DNA of 64,000 bases from Cymodocea nodosa (GCA_036874045.1 CM072337.1:5208001-5272000), one strand, 5' to 3'. Positions 1 through 12,915 are shown, counted from the stretch's first letter. Notes: a model not told the origin generated them from the letters alone. Program-made: numbers and translations.

Positions 1-2039
1 AAATTCTTGTAATAATAATATCCATTGGATCAATCTAGGTTTGGTGTCTTTCTTTGCTATTAGGTGTTTTAAAGCTGAATGATCCGTGTATACTATCACT
101 TTAGCTCCAATTAGATATGATCTAAACTTTTCTAAGGCAAACACAATAGCTAACAGCTCTTTTTCAGTAATTGTATAATTAACTTGAGCATCATCTAAGG
201 TTTTGCTTGCATAATGAATCACTCTAGGAGATTTTTCTATCTTTTGTCCCATCACTACTCCTACAGCAAAATTAGATGCATCGCACATTAATTGAAATGG
301 ATGACTCTAATCAAATGATTGAATTATAGGAGTTGAAATTAAGCTATTTTTAAGCTTGAAAAATGCTTCTTTGCAATTTTTATCAAAATTGAATGGGACA
401 TCTTTTAATAGATTGGTTAAAGTTCTAGCTATTTTACTAAAATCTTTAATAAATCTTCTATAAAATCCAGCATGTCCTAGAAATGATCTAATATCTTTTA
501 TTGATTTAGGTTCTGGTAGATTAGAAATTACTTCTATTTTAGCTTTATGTACTTCCAAACCTTTCTTTGAAACAACGTCTTAAGACTATTCCATGTTTAA
601 TCATGAAGTGACATTTTTCCCAATTTAGAACTAGACTTTTTTCCACACAACATTTTAATACTTGGTCTAAATTGTTTAAACACACATCATATGAAGCTCC
701 ATAAATAGTAAAATCATCCATAAATATTTCTAAAAAATCTTCAGTCATTCTAGTGAATATGCCTTGCATAGACCTTTGAAAAGTGGCTGGTGCATTGTAT
801 AATCCAAATGGCATTCTCTTAAAAGCATAAGTTCCATTAGGATAGGTGAAAGTTGTTTTCTCTTAACCCTCTAATGCTATTGGGACTTAGTTATATCTTG
901 AATACCCGTCTAGGAAACAAAAATATTCTTGCCTAGCTAAGTTCTCTAGCATTTGATCTATGAAAGGTAAGAGAAAATGATCTTTCCTAGTCACTGCATT
1001 CAGCTTTCTATAGTCTATACACACTCTCTATCCTGATTGAATTCTAGTAGGTATCAAGTCTTGACTTTCATTCCTAATAACTATTAATCCTGATTTCTTG
1101 GGAACTACATGGATTGGACTAACCCATGAGCTATCAGAAATTGGATAAATTATGTCATTATCTAACCATTTAACTATTTCCTTCCTGACTACTTCTTTAA
1201 GGTTTGAATTTAATCTCCTCTCAGGAATTCTAACAGGTTTAGCATTCTCTTCTAAATAGATGTGGTGATAGCATAAAGTTGCACTTAACTCTTTTATATC
1301 AGTCATAGTCCATCCTATTGCTTCTTTATAAGTTTTGACTAGATCTTTTAATTTAGCAATTTGATCCTCTTTTAAATCTGAAGTAATAATGATTGGACAT
1401 GATTGTTTTTCTTCCAAAAATATATAGGTTAATTCAAGAGGTAAAGATTTTAATTCTAATTGTTGCCCATCCGAAGCTAGAGCTCTTAATTGAACATCAT
1501 CATTTTCTAAATTAATTTCTTCCTGATCTCCTTCTATATTTATGCTTTCACTTTTCTCTAAAGTTTTAGAATTGAGTTGCCTATTTAACTCTTCTTGAAT
1601 CACATCATCTAGCATATCTCCTTCATCCTCTAAAAAATCTATGGTATGTAAGGACATTTCTAACTCCTCAAACTTTTCTAGTTTGAAAATATTTAATTGA
1701 GTATCCTCATTACCATATGCTAACTTCATTACTCTAGTTTTACAATTAATAATAGCCTTTGATGTTGCTAAAAATAGTCTTCCCAAAATTAAAGATGCAT
1801 CACTATTTTTATGCTTAATTTGTTGGGAATCCAAAATTACAATATCAATAGGATATATGAAGTTTTTGATTTTAATTAAGACATCATCTATTTTTCCTCT
1901 AGGGTATCTTATACTTCTATCAGCTAATTGAATAACAATCCTAATAGGACTTAAGCCTTCTAATCCTAAGGATGCAAATATATCACTTGGCATAACATTT
2001 ATACTTGCACCTAAGTCTATTAAGGTTCTTTCTAGAATG
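1..2039 (-). pseudogene. pol: Gypsy-1 protease-reverse transcriptase-RNase H (broken, partial)
   Basis: Polyprotein segment. The retropepsin motif DLGASINVM is read near 2000-2018, followed by QLADRS and LILGR typical of Athila protease. RT follows: VSPIHVVPKKSG (about 1090), then MPFGLYNAPATFQR and FMDDF in the piece at 545-814, then the connection region GHAGFYRRF at 307-558, with RNase H running to base 1. The reading frame is open from 1993 to 1028 but is then broken by stops and frameshifts near 1027, 870, 545-580 and 307. The intact paralogous segment in Gypsy-3 (57619-58826) shows that the breaks are secondary. It would have made cDNA from element RNA; it is now inactive. Confidence 0.88.
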
Positions 2040-3241
2040 GTATTTCCTATGGTGCCTGATATAATAGGGATTCCAAGATCAAATAACTTTTTAGGAATCT
2101 ATGGCAGAAATAGGGAACTACTTTGCTCAACTAAAAAGACTTTCCTTAAAACTTTTCGCTCTCTTTTCTTAGTACACCAATCCTTAAGAAATTTAGCACA
2201 AGGTGGCATTTTCTACAATAATTCTATCAAAGAAATGTTAACTTGTACTTTTTCAAAAATTTCTCTAATTTTTTCTTGTTTTTCAAGAAATGTTTGTTGT
2301 AATCTTTCAAGATAGGGTGCTAATGATTGTGATTTGAAAGATTCTTTTTCTTTCATTTGATTTGTTTGATCATTTTTAGTCTCATTTGTAGATTAAGATT
2401 TTTCTTCATTGATTTCTATATTTTCAGATATTATATTTTCATTATCATTTTGGTTTTTGTTCTTATCGACCTTCATATTATTTTCGTTTTGAATTCTTGA
2501 TGGTGTATCAGTTCTAGATCTTAATGTTATACATACATCTTCTAGATTTTCATTACTTTCTTGATGTTCTTGTATATCATTTTCGTGATTATGATTTTCA
2601 ACTGTTTTTAGTTTTAAATTGCACTCTTTAAATTCTATTGCATTGGTATTTTCTTTTGTTTGTATGTCTTGCAAGTTATGCAGATTTATAACATTATAAT
2701 TTTCATTTGTGTTGTCTTATTGCATAACTTGTAATTTCATTATATATTCGTCCAATGCTTTTAGTTTTCTTTCTAGATCATCTAATCTCATTGCATTCAA
2801 TTTTTGATCAATTTTCATTATGATTTTTTCAATTTCGTAAATGATGTCAATTTTAGGTTCTAAATATGCTTTCTTATGGTTTAATTGGTTGACTTCTTGT
2901 TGCTGACACATAAATTGTTCCAGTTTGTCCATGTTTTGCTCTATGCTATGCTCCAGTCTATCATACCTATCCCAAACTTCCTTGTCTCTCAACATATTAC
3001 ACATTCTAAGCTGACCATTAGTTGGGTAAACTATAGGATTCTTATACTCAGATCTATTATAGTGAAGATAATTCATTTGTTGTTCATGTGATCTAATCAT
3101 CTGTAATCGTTTCAGTTTCAAACAATCAGAAATGTCATGACCTTCCAAATTGTAGAATTCACATATGCTAACTACAGGTTTCAGAAATTTTGAGCATAAG
3201 CATATGCCATATTCTCCATTATAGAAGAAAACACACAACAC
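2040..3241 (-). pseudogene. gag: Gypsy-1 gag (C-terminal type, broken)
   Basis: Pieces at 2717-3241 and 2393-2674, with a third stretch at 2040-2390, align in order with the gag of Gypsy-3 (59643-60752). It has a CEFYNLEGHDISDC stretch resembling a zinc knuckle whose second Cys is Tyr here (Gypsy-3 has CEFCNLKGHDIFDC). A coiled, Lys/Glu-rich middle and an ITLRS motif follow, as in Athila gag just before protease. The usual N-terminal capsid domain is missing: only about 45-75 bases separate the start from the PBS. Stops lie between the pieces. In the paralogue gag runs straight into protease in one frame. Confidence 0.8.
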
Positions 3242-3285
3242 TCTTGCTATTAAAACAAAACAGCACTTACAGTTGGTTAACTTCT

Positions 3286-3309
3286 CAATTCCCCGGCAAC
3301 GGTGCTAGA
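3286..3309 (-). promoter_or_regulatory. Gypsy-1 primer binding site
   Basis: The reverse complement reads TAGCACCGTTGCCGGGGAA, close to the TGGCGCCGTTGCCGGGGA primer site typical of Athila/Tat elements (usually assigned to tRNA-Asp; from memory). It lies 5 bases inside the LTR. Confidence 0.7.
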
Positions 3310-3314
3310 AAACT

Positions 3315-4577
3315 TGTATTGTGTTTTAGGCAGCACTAGAGAACTTCTTTAGTTCCCAGGCAATAGCGCCATAAAACTTTGATTTGTTAACTTCTGTTTT
3401 TAACTTGGTTAATTTGTCTTTATGCTTATATCAATAATTTCTTTTAGAAGTAAACAAACAACCTTTCACACAAATTAGATATTAATGCCAATTTGTATTT
3501 TAACTACAAGTGCATAGTGTATATTGTATTTGTGTGCAAGTACAGGTCGATTCTATAGAGAATTGAGTAAGAATTATGTACTGTTCTATTTTTTATATTA
3601 TACTTAATGTGTTCAGTAATCACTCTGTTGAGTTACAGTTAACACAACAGACTAAGTTCGTGGAGTTATGGCTAACTCAACGGACTAATCTCGTAGACTT
3701 AAGTTAACTCCACGAGCCTATCTTTCCAGTTTAATACTGCTATTTACAAAGGAATTTGGCTAACCATTGAGCGGTTCCACAGATTGTAAATAACATCAAT
3801 TAAGCTCTTTAATGCTAGTTAATATTAGATTTATCATTAAGCACTACTAACATTCAAATATTTCAAACAGTAACCATTAAAATCTTGAAGTACCTAGAAT
3901 GAATCAATTTCAGTAAACTATAATACTATTTTCTATTTTCTGAATTAAACAAACATAAAGAAGGAGTATTCTAGTATTTACTTCGTTGATTTAACTATAA
4001 AACACGTGCAATAAAGAAATAAGATGCTAACATAACGCGTTACCTTAGTGTGTATTCATGTAACTCAACACGTACAGTTATGCTAACTTAACGAGTTAAA
4101 CATGTACATCTCACGTGATATACTAAAGCATTTAAATTCAACACATGCATAATTCTAACTTAACAAGTTCAAATATTTCAGACACTTATGAACCTAATTA
4201 TCCAATGCCTAGATGCATTTCGGATAGTTAACAGATAACTTATCGAAAATCCACTTAAGTCGTGCATTATGGTTTCAATATGTGTACTTTAGGAAATAAT
4301 AAAATATTCTTTAAAACATAACTATCCAGTACATTAAACATAACTCTTCGAAATAACAAAAAATTCAGATACTTAAGAATTTCACAACTTGCAATTTACC
4401 GATAATTCAGAAATGTACTAAATTAACATTAATTCTATGAAATTATGTAGATTCTTTCATTAAAGCATATAACAGTGCAATTATAACATAATGGCTTAAT
4501 TCTCATATGATAAGCTAAATATTATGCAATTAACCATCATTTAACCATTAATATTATGCACTTTTTCATTCTAAACA
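3315..4577 (-). repeat. Gypsy-1 5' LTR (LTR A, internally deleted)
   Basis: Starts TGTATT (TGTTTG in the other copies) and ends CTAAACA, matching LTR B (33330-35273) and LTR C (60834-62783). It is 1263 bp against about 1945. Around 3960 a block of roughly 700 bp is absent; in B and C this block holds the TATA-like box and the GC-richer region. An old PBS-like sequence (TGGCGCTATTGCCTGGGAA on the minus strand) sits inside the LTR at about 3353-3372. CACGTG-type motifs and TAACTTAACGAGTT palindrome halves are frequent. Confidence 0.88.
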
Positions 4578-5780
4578 CTACGTATGTAAGCTTGATTCTT
4601 CAACTTCAATAGTGTAAGGAACATCTTCAATATGCTCAACATTCATTTGTTCAGTCTCTATAGAATGTTTAGAGTTCAATTTTTCTACAAATTCTATAAT
4701 CGGTGTATCTGTCTATAATTGTTCATTTTGTTCAATAGATATTTCCATTGATACATGCTGTGAATTCTCAAACTCTACTTCTATAGATTCTAAAGAAGGC
4801 TGATTGACATTAAGCTTTTCTGAAGTCTTAACTTTTTCAATATCTGCTAGTCTAGACAATTCAACCTGTGAACTTGTTACTGCCTCAACATTTTCAATTA
4901 TATCTGTAATAACTTGTTCTATGTCAGTTGCCTGATGCTCTAATTATTCAATTTCTACATCATCAGGGCTTGAACTAATATTTGACTTGGATTTCTTCTC
5001 AAGTTTTTTAGCAAGAGAAATTAAAGTCTTATTATCTTCATCAGTTTCAGTATGCTCGGAACTGATGAGTTTATCAGATGCACTATAAGAAACAATATCT
5101 TGACATACATTGTCCTTTGGAAATGAATGCTCATCTGACTTTTCTTTTCCAGTAGACTTTGTTTCCTTAGACATAATTTTCCTAAATTTTCTTCATCTAT
5201 AACAAGTCAGTCTCTCTTCTTCAAGTATTGCTGTTTTCTTTTGAAATTGTTCCATAAAAGTTTTCTGGTTCAATTCTTCTAAGGCACTTTCTATTGCTAT
5301 TGCCTTTCAAAGACCTTCGACTTTTCTTTTATCCACAGCAATATTTGTTTGTCTTTCTTTTGAATACAAAGGAGTAGGAATAGCATATTCATGTTCTTCC
5401 TCAAATGCATGTAGTCGTGTACCACTGATAGGGGTTTGAGGAATTCTATTTGATAAACCTATGCCTTTTTCCATATATTTTATATACTATTCTAAAAATG
5501 CAATTTCAACACACTTCATTCTATATTCTCTATCAAATTTGCTTCTTATACCCATGTATTTAATACTTTCATCAGTATTATGAAGTTCTAGTCTAATTTC
5601 ATTCAATATTCCCTTAGGAAAGAAGTATTCACTATAAATTTTTGCTAACCTTTTGTCCACTTGAAGTATTTTCTTAAACCAAGCTCATGGAACTTCATCA
5701 TTATCTATTTCTTTTCCTTTTCCATCTCCTCTGCTTTTGCCTTTTCCTCTGCCACGACCTTTGTAGAACTTGGAGACCAT
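4578..5780 (-). pseudogene. Copia-1 env-like ORF (5' part, broken)
   Basis: The start ATG is read at 5780-5778, giving MVSKFYKGRGRGKGKS, a basic Gly/Lys-rich N terminus. It corresponds along its length to the Copia-2 ORF at 18556-20834: the middle part with KFDREYRMKCVEIAFLE, then the acidic segment 4944-5174 beginning MSKETKSTGKEKSDEH. Stops interrupt the frame near 5170-5200 and elsewhere, and the C-terminal domain is lost where Gypsy-1 inserted. A TATA-like box lies 81 bases upstream. SIRE-lineage elements commonly have an env-like ORF here, but I see no signal peptide or membrane segment, so 'env-like' is positional only. Confidence 0.7.
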
Positions 5781-5860
5781 TGTCGTAGGTTGTAACAGGA
5801 ACAAGCGAGAAAGTTTTTTAGACAAAGTTTACGAATAACCTAAGTGCCCATGTAATAAGT

Positions 5861-5869
5861 GTTTAAATA
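5861..5869 (-). promoter_or_regulatory. TATA-like box upstream of the Copia-1 env-like ORF
   Basis: The minus strand reads TATTTAAAC about 81 bases before the presumed ATG. The same box is at the same distance in Copia-2 (20892-20900), and a similar one precedes the Gypsy-3 env-like ORF (46961-46970). Possible internal promoter; inferred from position only. Confidence 0.4.
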
Positions 5870-6179
5870 GGGTTCTCAACGTGTATGAAGTCGGGTTTGG
5901 ATTTTAAATGAATATTGAATAAAGTTTACTCAATCAAAGTACTCGAAATATTTAAGCATAACTCGTTGAGTTAACTAACATAACAAGTAAAACGCTGTCT
6001 AGAGGTAGTTTTACATGTTACCTTACATAATATAACGTTTAGTTAGTACACAATTTTGGATGGTTTCTACTAAAACCTTCTGAAGACAACACACAAGCTA
6101 TAATTAACATATATAAAACATCTTGAGAACATTGTAAACTATTCTAATATTCCTTTTATGAATCTAAAATAGTTTGTTT

Positions 6180-7330
6180 GCCTTTTAAATTATTTCATCA
6201 AGATCTTAAGAGGACTAAAATCAGATTAACCAAGATTTATATTCTGAATTATATTAATCTGTTTTGGACATTGTTATTCCTCCCTCTACAAATACACTTC
6301 AAATATATTCAATAACATACAAAATATATTTGTATAAAATAGATGTTAATTATAACTACACTTTAAATTTTCTTTTTAGAAGATTTCTGTCATCTTGAAT
6401 TCATCAAAAATGATTTCAAGAATCAACTCCATCCGTATATGAATCAAAACATTACTTTAAACTTAATATGATTAACTCAAGGAGAATAAAAGAATGTATC
6501 TCAAATAAACATTGTCAAAAGTACTAGTGTTGATTCAATAAATCAGCAGTCATATTGGTAGAAACTATATTCGATTCAAAGATATCTATAGTTAATGAAA
6601 CAACTTTTTCTTTTCAAAACAATAAATATTGATGATTTTCTTTAAAAGTTAGTTTGAAAAGCTTGAATTAAACAAGAGCTTTCTAATGTACCCGTGTAGT
6701 GAGCTTTTAGTCAACAATCCTAGATTTGATCAGGACCTTAGGCTGCTAGATTTAAAGAATCCTTTTATCAGGACAACAATCCTTATATACCTATCTGCTC
6801 AAGTACAAAAGGCTCATGATCAAACTGATCAATAAACTCTCAAAAATTTTCACTTTGTAAGCACTTTTCATTTTAAGCACAATATATATATGTATTCCAT
6901 TAATACAAATGCAATAAAACACAAATCTCATACAATTTTTATGTCTATGATTTTACTGAAAATATGAATCAGTTTCAATAAGCTCATACTTTTGATTAGT
7001 AGTTTAATATGATTTACATATAAATTATTCTACAAGTTTAATCAATCAAGTCAAACTCATCCTTGATCATATGCACTTTCATTGATCCAATGAAATTCAC
7101 TTAATCAAAATTTCAGGATTTCAAAGGAATTTAATGTTTTTCATTGACACTTCCACTTAAAATTTTGAAAACCATTAAAATTGATAAACTACATAAAACA
7201 ATAAGATACTACTATAATTTTATAATAAATACACAGTATCTTATGCAATAGTTTAGATATTACTCAGATATTTATAATAAGTATGTAATATCTATGAGGT
7301 AAACAATATCATCAACAAAATTTATCTTTT
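6180..7330 (-). repeat. Non-coding module between Copia-1 pol and env-like ORF
   Basis: No credible ORF. The block is colinear with 21210-22380 in Copia-2 and, less closely, with 35400-36440 in Gypsy-3. Best-conserved parts include the stretch around 6660-6790 (aagcttgaat, aagagctttct, gtcaacaatcc, agatttaaag) and the one around 6890-6970 (caataaaacacaaatctcata). It may be the leader or processing region for an env-like transcript; that is inference. 5781-6179 is AT-rich spacer with TAACTCGTTGAGTT-type palindromes. Confidence 0.7.
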
Positions 7331-7347
7331 TGTGGAGTTTAAGCATT

Positions 7348-10300
7348 TTACACATCACATAGCCTATAAATACCTAAATTTAATCTTATGTTGCAGAAAG
7401 TAGTTTCATTTAGAGGTTTTGTAAAAATATCAGCTAATTGATTTTTACTAGACACAAATCCTAATTTAAATTTTCCTTTAATTACGTTATCTCTTAGAAA
7501 ATGATGTCTAACCTCTATATGCTTTGCTCTAGAATGCAATACAGGATTTTTAGAAAAATTTATTGCAGAATTACTGTCACAATAAATCTCAGTTATATCA
7601 TAAGATAATCCAAAATCTTCTAAAGTTTGCCTTATCCACAGAATCTGAGTGCAACACAATGCAGCAGCAACATATTCAACTTCAGTGGTTGAAAGTGCTA
7701 CATAGTTTTGCTTTTTACTAAACCATGACACCAAATTATTTCCCAATAATTGACATGTGCCACTAGTACTTTTTCTATCTGACTTAGATCCTACATAATC
7801 AGCATCAGTATATCCTATAAGATCTATTGAACTATCCTTAGAATAATACAATCTAAAATTTTTAGTTCCTTGTATATATCTAAATATTCTTTTAACAGTA
7901 ATTAAGTGTGATTCTTTAAGATTAGATTGAAGTCTAGTACAAGCACACACGACAAACATAATATCAGGTATACTAGATGTCAAATAAAGTAAAGAACCAA
8001 TCATACTTCTGTATTTTCTTTGATCTATAGATTTTCCTATGTCATCAATATCTAACTTTAAAGTACTCAAGAGTTCCTCGAATCCTTGTATCACTAAAAT
8101 TAAATTTCTTAAGCATTTCATCTACATATTTTTCTTGATTTAAAAATTTACCCTTATCCATTTGCTTAATTTGAAGTCCTAGAAAATATGAAAGTTCTCC
8201 TATCATACTCATTTCAAACTGACTAGTCATCTCTTCAAAAAATATTTTTATCAATTTATTAGAAGTTGCTACAAAGATTATATCATCCACATATATTTGA
8301 ACAACAATCTAATCTTTATCATCTCTCTTGATAGATAGAGTATAGTCTACTTTTCTCATGATATATCCTTGTTCTATTAAAAAAGTAGATAACCTTTCAT
8401 ACCATGATCTAGGTGTTTGCTTCAAACCATATAAGGCTTTCTTCAATTTATACACAAAGTTAGGATTTGTAATATCTTCAAATCTAGGTGGTTCTTTTAC
8501 ATAAACTTCTTCATTAATTAAACCATTTAGAAATGCACTCTTGACATCCATTTGATATAGTTTAAAATCCATATAACAAGCATAGACCAATAATATTCAA
8601 ATACTTTCTAACCTAGCCATAGGAGCAAAAGTTTTATCACAATCTAGTCCTTTCTCCTATGTATACCCTTATGTAACTAATCTAGCTTTGTTTCTTATAA
8701 CTTGACCAGTCTTATTAGTTTTGTTTCTAAAGATCCACTTTGTACCTATTATAGACTGATTTTCGGGTGGAGAAACTAATTCCCAAACATCATTCCAAAT
8801 GAATTGATTTAGCTCTTCTTGCATTGCCACTATCCAATTTTCATTAGATAATGCTTCTTCTATATTCTTTGGTTCCACCATAGAAACAAACATACACATA
8901 CTATTTAAATTTACTAAAGCTCTAGTTTTAAGTCCCTCATAAATGTTACCAATGACTTGAGTGATGTGATGTGATGAAGAATAACGCCAATTTCTTTGAT
9001 TTTCCTCAATATTCTCATCAACATCAAGAGGTACATCACTTTCATCATTAGTTTGATCATTTAAGTTTATATTTTTGATTTTCTCAGATAAATCTTCAAT
9101 CTCTCTATTGATCTCTAATTCTTTTGGAAAATTGATCATATCATCATTATCAGCTTTAGATTAAGATTCTCTAAAAGAATTTTCATTGAAGCTTACATGG
9201 AGGGTTTCTTCAATAGTTCTAAAAGTCTTGTTATATACTCTATAGGCTTTACTTCTAATACAGTAACTTACAAAAATTCCTTCATCCGCTTTGGCTTGAA
9301 ATTTATCTCTTTTATCCTTAGTATTAAGAATAAAACACTTGCACCCAAATGGTTTCATATAGGAAATTTTTGGAACCCTATCAAACATAATTTCAAAAGG
9401 AGTTTTATTAACAAGAGGTCTTAAGTGACTTTTGTTAATAATATAACAAGCTGCATTGACTACTTTAGCCTAAAGTTTTTGAGGTAAATTATGTTCATTT
9501 AACATAGTTCTGGCCATTTCCTAAAGTGATCTATTCTTTCTCTCAACAACACCATTTTGAGACGGTGCTCTTGGAAAAGAAAATCTGTGATCAATGCCAT
9601 GATCTATACAGTAATTATCCATTTGATCATTATCAAATTCAGTACCATGATCACTCCTAAGTTTTTGAACAGAGACACTTTGTTCATTTTGAACAAGATT
9701 GCAAAACATTTTAAACTTTTCAAAAACTTCTATCTTAGATGCTAGAAGGTATACCCAAGTGTATCTAGAGAAGTCATCTACTAAAACAAATATATACCGT
9801 TTACCACCAAGACTCATGATTCTTGTTGGTCCAAATAGATCCATATGTATAAGTTCTAAGACTCTCTTGCTTGAAATATCAGTTTTGGATTTAAAAGAGT
9901 TTTTATGAAGTTCACCTAACTCACATGCATCACACATAAAGTCCTTTGAGTATTTAATCTTTGGTAAACCTCTCACTAAATGTTTTCTAAATAATTTATG
10001 CAACAGTTTCATATTTATATGTCTAATCCTTCTATGCCACAGATATGCATCACTAGTTTCAGCTAGCAAACATGAATTTAAATCAACTGCACCAGAAGGT
10101 ATAGATAAAATACATACAGAATCTTTTCTTTTAGTAATAAACTTAAGTTCATCTGTACTTTTATCAATAATTTTGCATACATCATCTTCAAATAATACAT
10201 AATATCCATTATCAAATAGTTTTATAACACTCAGCAAATTAAATCCTAGGTTTTCTACATATAGTACATTCGAAATAACACAAGTAGGAGTTATTTGAAT

Positions 10301-10456
10301 ATTGCCTATACCTATGATTTTATCCTTACTTTTGTTTCCAAATGTAACATTTCCTTTCTTGGTATTTGTAAAATTTTTCAATAAACTTTTCTGTTCGGTC
10401 ATGTGACTTGATGCTCCACTATCCAAGATCCATTTTGATGTTGTTTCCTCCTGCAA
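7348..10456 (-). pseudogene. pol: Copia-1 protease-integrase-RT-RNase H (broken)
   Basis: Domains in order from the 5' (right) side: protease with ILDSGASSHM near 10400; GAG-pre-integrase with LWHRRIRHINMKLLHKL; integrase core with HMDLFGP, SDHGTEFD and QNGVVERKNRS, giving the D, D and E residues; integrase C-terminal part at 9161-9388 (MKPFGCKCFIL); RT start at 8669-9139 (NWIVAMQEELNQF, IGTKWIFRNK), then 8309-8590 (QMDVKSAFLNG, ALYGLKQTPRSWY); the VDD box in MDDIIFVATSNK at 8290; RNase H at 7348-8121 (ALSTTEVEY, FTKPLNE). Frame breaks lie near 9520-9530, 9390-9420, 9140-9160, 8590-8670, 8290-8310 and 8040-8120. All catalytic motifs remain recognisable, so inactivation is by stops and frameshifts, not loss of domains. 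Confidence 0.9.
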
Positions 10457-12717
10457 AACAAATTAAGAAGAATTGTTCCTTGGTACCCAATGTTATTAAG
10501 GACCAAGTTCATTAAACACATATTTCTTCTTTTTGTTTATAAACAGTTTAACATTATCATTTACATTCTTATTAATTGTAAGTACTAATGATTTATCATT
10601 AGCATCATACTTATAGTATTATTACTCTTATAATCATTCTTTTTGTTTTTAGATGTAGTATAACCAAGACCAAACCGATTTTTATCAGATGTTAATTTAT
10701 TTTGATCATAGTCATACATTTCAGTAAGTTCGTACCAAGATTTTGTACTTGTATTTGAATTTTCAGTACATACAAAATCTTTTCTTGCACAAGAATTTTC
10801 AGATAAAGAACATATAGTATGAGTAATTGTTCTAACACTAGAGTTTTCAATTTCATGCTCAGGTTTCTAAATTTTCAATTCACTACAATTGTTTGACATT
10901 TTTGAAACATTAGTGACTAAATTTCCAGAACAAGAAACAAGATTTTTAGAAATATTAATAGTCATGTTAGAAGTACATTTAGATAAATCACATTGGTTTA
11001 TATTATTGCTACATGATTCATCCCTTGAATTACCTACTTTTACATATTTATTACCTTGTTTCATGATAAAAGGAATTTTAGTCTTAGATTTACTTGAATT
11101 GCAACTAATAAATCCTTTATTGGCTTGAGATTCAAGGTATTCAGGATAATCAAATCCAAAGCCAAATTTATATGACACCGCAGGGGTACTAGTTAGTTTG
11201 TCTAACTTAGTTTGACTTAAATTCCATTTCTCAATGGTGGAATTTAAATCTAGCTCTCTCATTTTTAATCTATCAATCTCTAACTCAAGATCATTTATGT
11301 TGTTTCTCAATTTTTCATTTTCAGATTCTATCTTTAATTTTTCAGCATTTATATTTTGTATTTGTTCATGCAAGACACATTCGTTAAATCTAAATTTATG
11401 CAAATCTCTAGCATGATTTTCATTATCACATTTAAACTTTTCTAAAGTAGTAGACAGGAAACAATTTTCTTCTTCCATAATGGATGAAGATTTTCTAATA
11501 TTCTTATTTTCCAGTTTACATACTTTAAGTTTTTGTAATAATGCATGATAAGCACATAATAATTTATCAAAGTTGAAATTTGAATGACTTTCAAGATCAG
11601 ATATTACCTCAGACTCATCTGCCATAAAGCACACATGAGCAACGTCTTCTAACTCTTGTTCTCCTTCTGAATGTGAAGATTTTGATGTTGATTCCTCAGA
11701 TTCAGACTCTTTAGACGTGTCATCCCATGTGACCTTCAAAGCCTTTTTCTTGTAAAACTTTTTCTGAGTTTTCTGAGCCGTCTTCTTTTGATTTGTCCTA
11801 CTTTGCTTTTCATTTTTCCTCATAGGACAATTTGGAGAAAGATGTCCAGGTTTCTTATAGTTGTAACATACATACTTTCTGGATGAAGAATTCTTGTCAT
11901 CTAATGATTTTGACGTTGAGGGTTTATCATTTTTGTTCCTTTGCTGTTTCCTAGCTTTACATGCTTTCTTGAATTTCCTAGTCAGCAAAATCAAATCCTC
12001 GTCAGAATCAGTAGATATATCAGAATCTGAATTAATTTCGAAGGTTATTTCTTTCTTCATTTTTAGTTTGTTTTGACTCAGTGATTCATTTAATTGAACT
12101 TCATAAGGTGTTAAATTTCTTATAAGTTCATTCATAGTATAAACATTTAAATCTCGTGATTCCTCAATTGATGTTACTTTCTGAGACCATTTAGAACTTA
12201 GGGATCTGAGAATTTTCCTCACCAAATCCTTCTGTTCAAAATTCTTTCCTAAACATTTTAAAGAGTTTATGATATCAAGAAATCTGGAAAACATCTTAGA
12301 AATATTTTCGTCTTCATGCATCTTAAAGAGTTCATACTTATGAATCAACATGTTTATTTTTGTCTCTTTAACTTGAGAAGTACCTTCATGTGAAACTTCT
12401 AATGCATGCCACACCTCATAAGCAGATTTTTATGCTAACACTTTACTGAACTATTCATAACTCAATGCACAAAATAAAATATTTAAGCCCTTAGCATTCA
12501 GAGTTTCATTTTCTTTTTCAGTAATTGTCCAAGTATTATAAGGAGTAGTTAACAAAGTATATGGTTTAGAAATCATGAACCACAATTTATGATCTATACT
12601 TTGAAGAAAAACAGTCATCCTATATTTCCAATATTCAAAATGTATTCCATCAAATAAAGGAGGACGATTAAGATTTTGACCTTCATATAAAGAAAAATTA
12701 CCATTTCTAGTAGCCAT
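10457..12717 (-). pseudogene. gag: Copia-1 gag (broken by few stops)
   Basis: Starts MATRNGNFSLYEGQ at 12717, with the copia gag N-terminal signature PPLFDGIHFEYWKYRM. One stop near 12430-12450 separates this 88-residue start from a 515-residue open frame (10867-12414) containing the UBN2-type capsid region (YELFKMHEDENISKMFSRF, IINSLKCLGK). A zinc knuckle follows as CYNYKKPGHLSPNC, where the expected second Cys is Tyr; then an acidic Ser/Glu stretch and a long coiled coil (about residues 280-400 of that frame). 10457-10866 continues gag-like sequence with stops up to protease. The same Tyr occurs in Copia-2, so it predates the two copies. Confidence 0.88.
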
Positions 12718-12903
12718 TTTACCTTAGATTTTTCAACCTATTTGATTTTAAACAGTCTAAAAACTTTAAAACAACTTGAGCCTTAAATCAATAGAGTTAA
12801 ACGTATGCTCAGATATTAATTTCCGTTTAAAAACAAGGAAGGTAGAATAAGCAATGATATTAAATAAGTTGGTATCGATTTTATATCAAAGATTATTCAC
12901 AAA
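12718..12903 (-). other. Copia-1 leader between PBS and gag
   Basis: Non-coding 5' leader of about 186 bases, closely matched at 27898-28083 (Copia-2) and 15185-15296 (Copia-3 remnant). Confidence 0.7.
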
Positions 12904-12915
12904 GCTCTGATACCA
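12904..12915 (-). promoter_or_regulatory. Copia-1 primer binding site
   Basis: The reverse complement is TGGTATCAGAGC, the site complementary to the 3' end of initiator methionine tRNA used by most plant copia elements. It lies 2 bases inside the LTR. Confidence 0.92.

Larger units (their letters stand above)
1..4577 (-). mobile_element. Gypsy-1: 5' part of an Athila-like Ty3/gypsy retrotransposon
   Basis: Read on the minus strand the order is 5' LTR (3315-4577), PBS (about 3286-3309), gag (3241 leftwards), protease and reverse transcriptase, and the start of RNase H at the window edge. RT motifs such as FMDDF and GHAGFYRRFIKDFSKIA are of the Athila type. The 3' half and 3' LTR lie outside the window. 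The LTR abuts the env-like region of Copia-1 at 4577/4578, where homology to the Copia-2 env-like ORF begins at once, so Gypsy-1 inserted into Copia-1. The right copy of the target duplication would be ctacg at 4578-4582. Confidence 0.9.

Noticed and set aside
9197-9908. Plus-strand frames opposite Copia-1 integrase
   Set aside because: They are antisense shadows of the pol frame; low-complexity Phe/Ile/Ser-rich translation.
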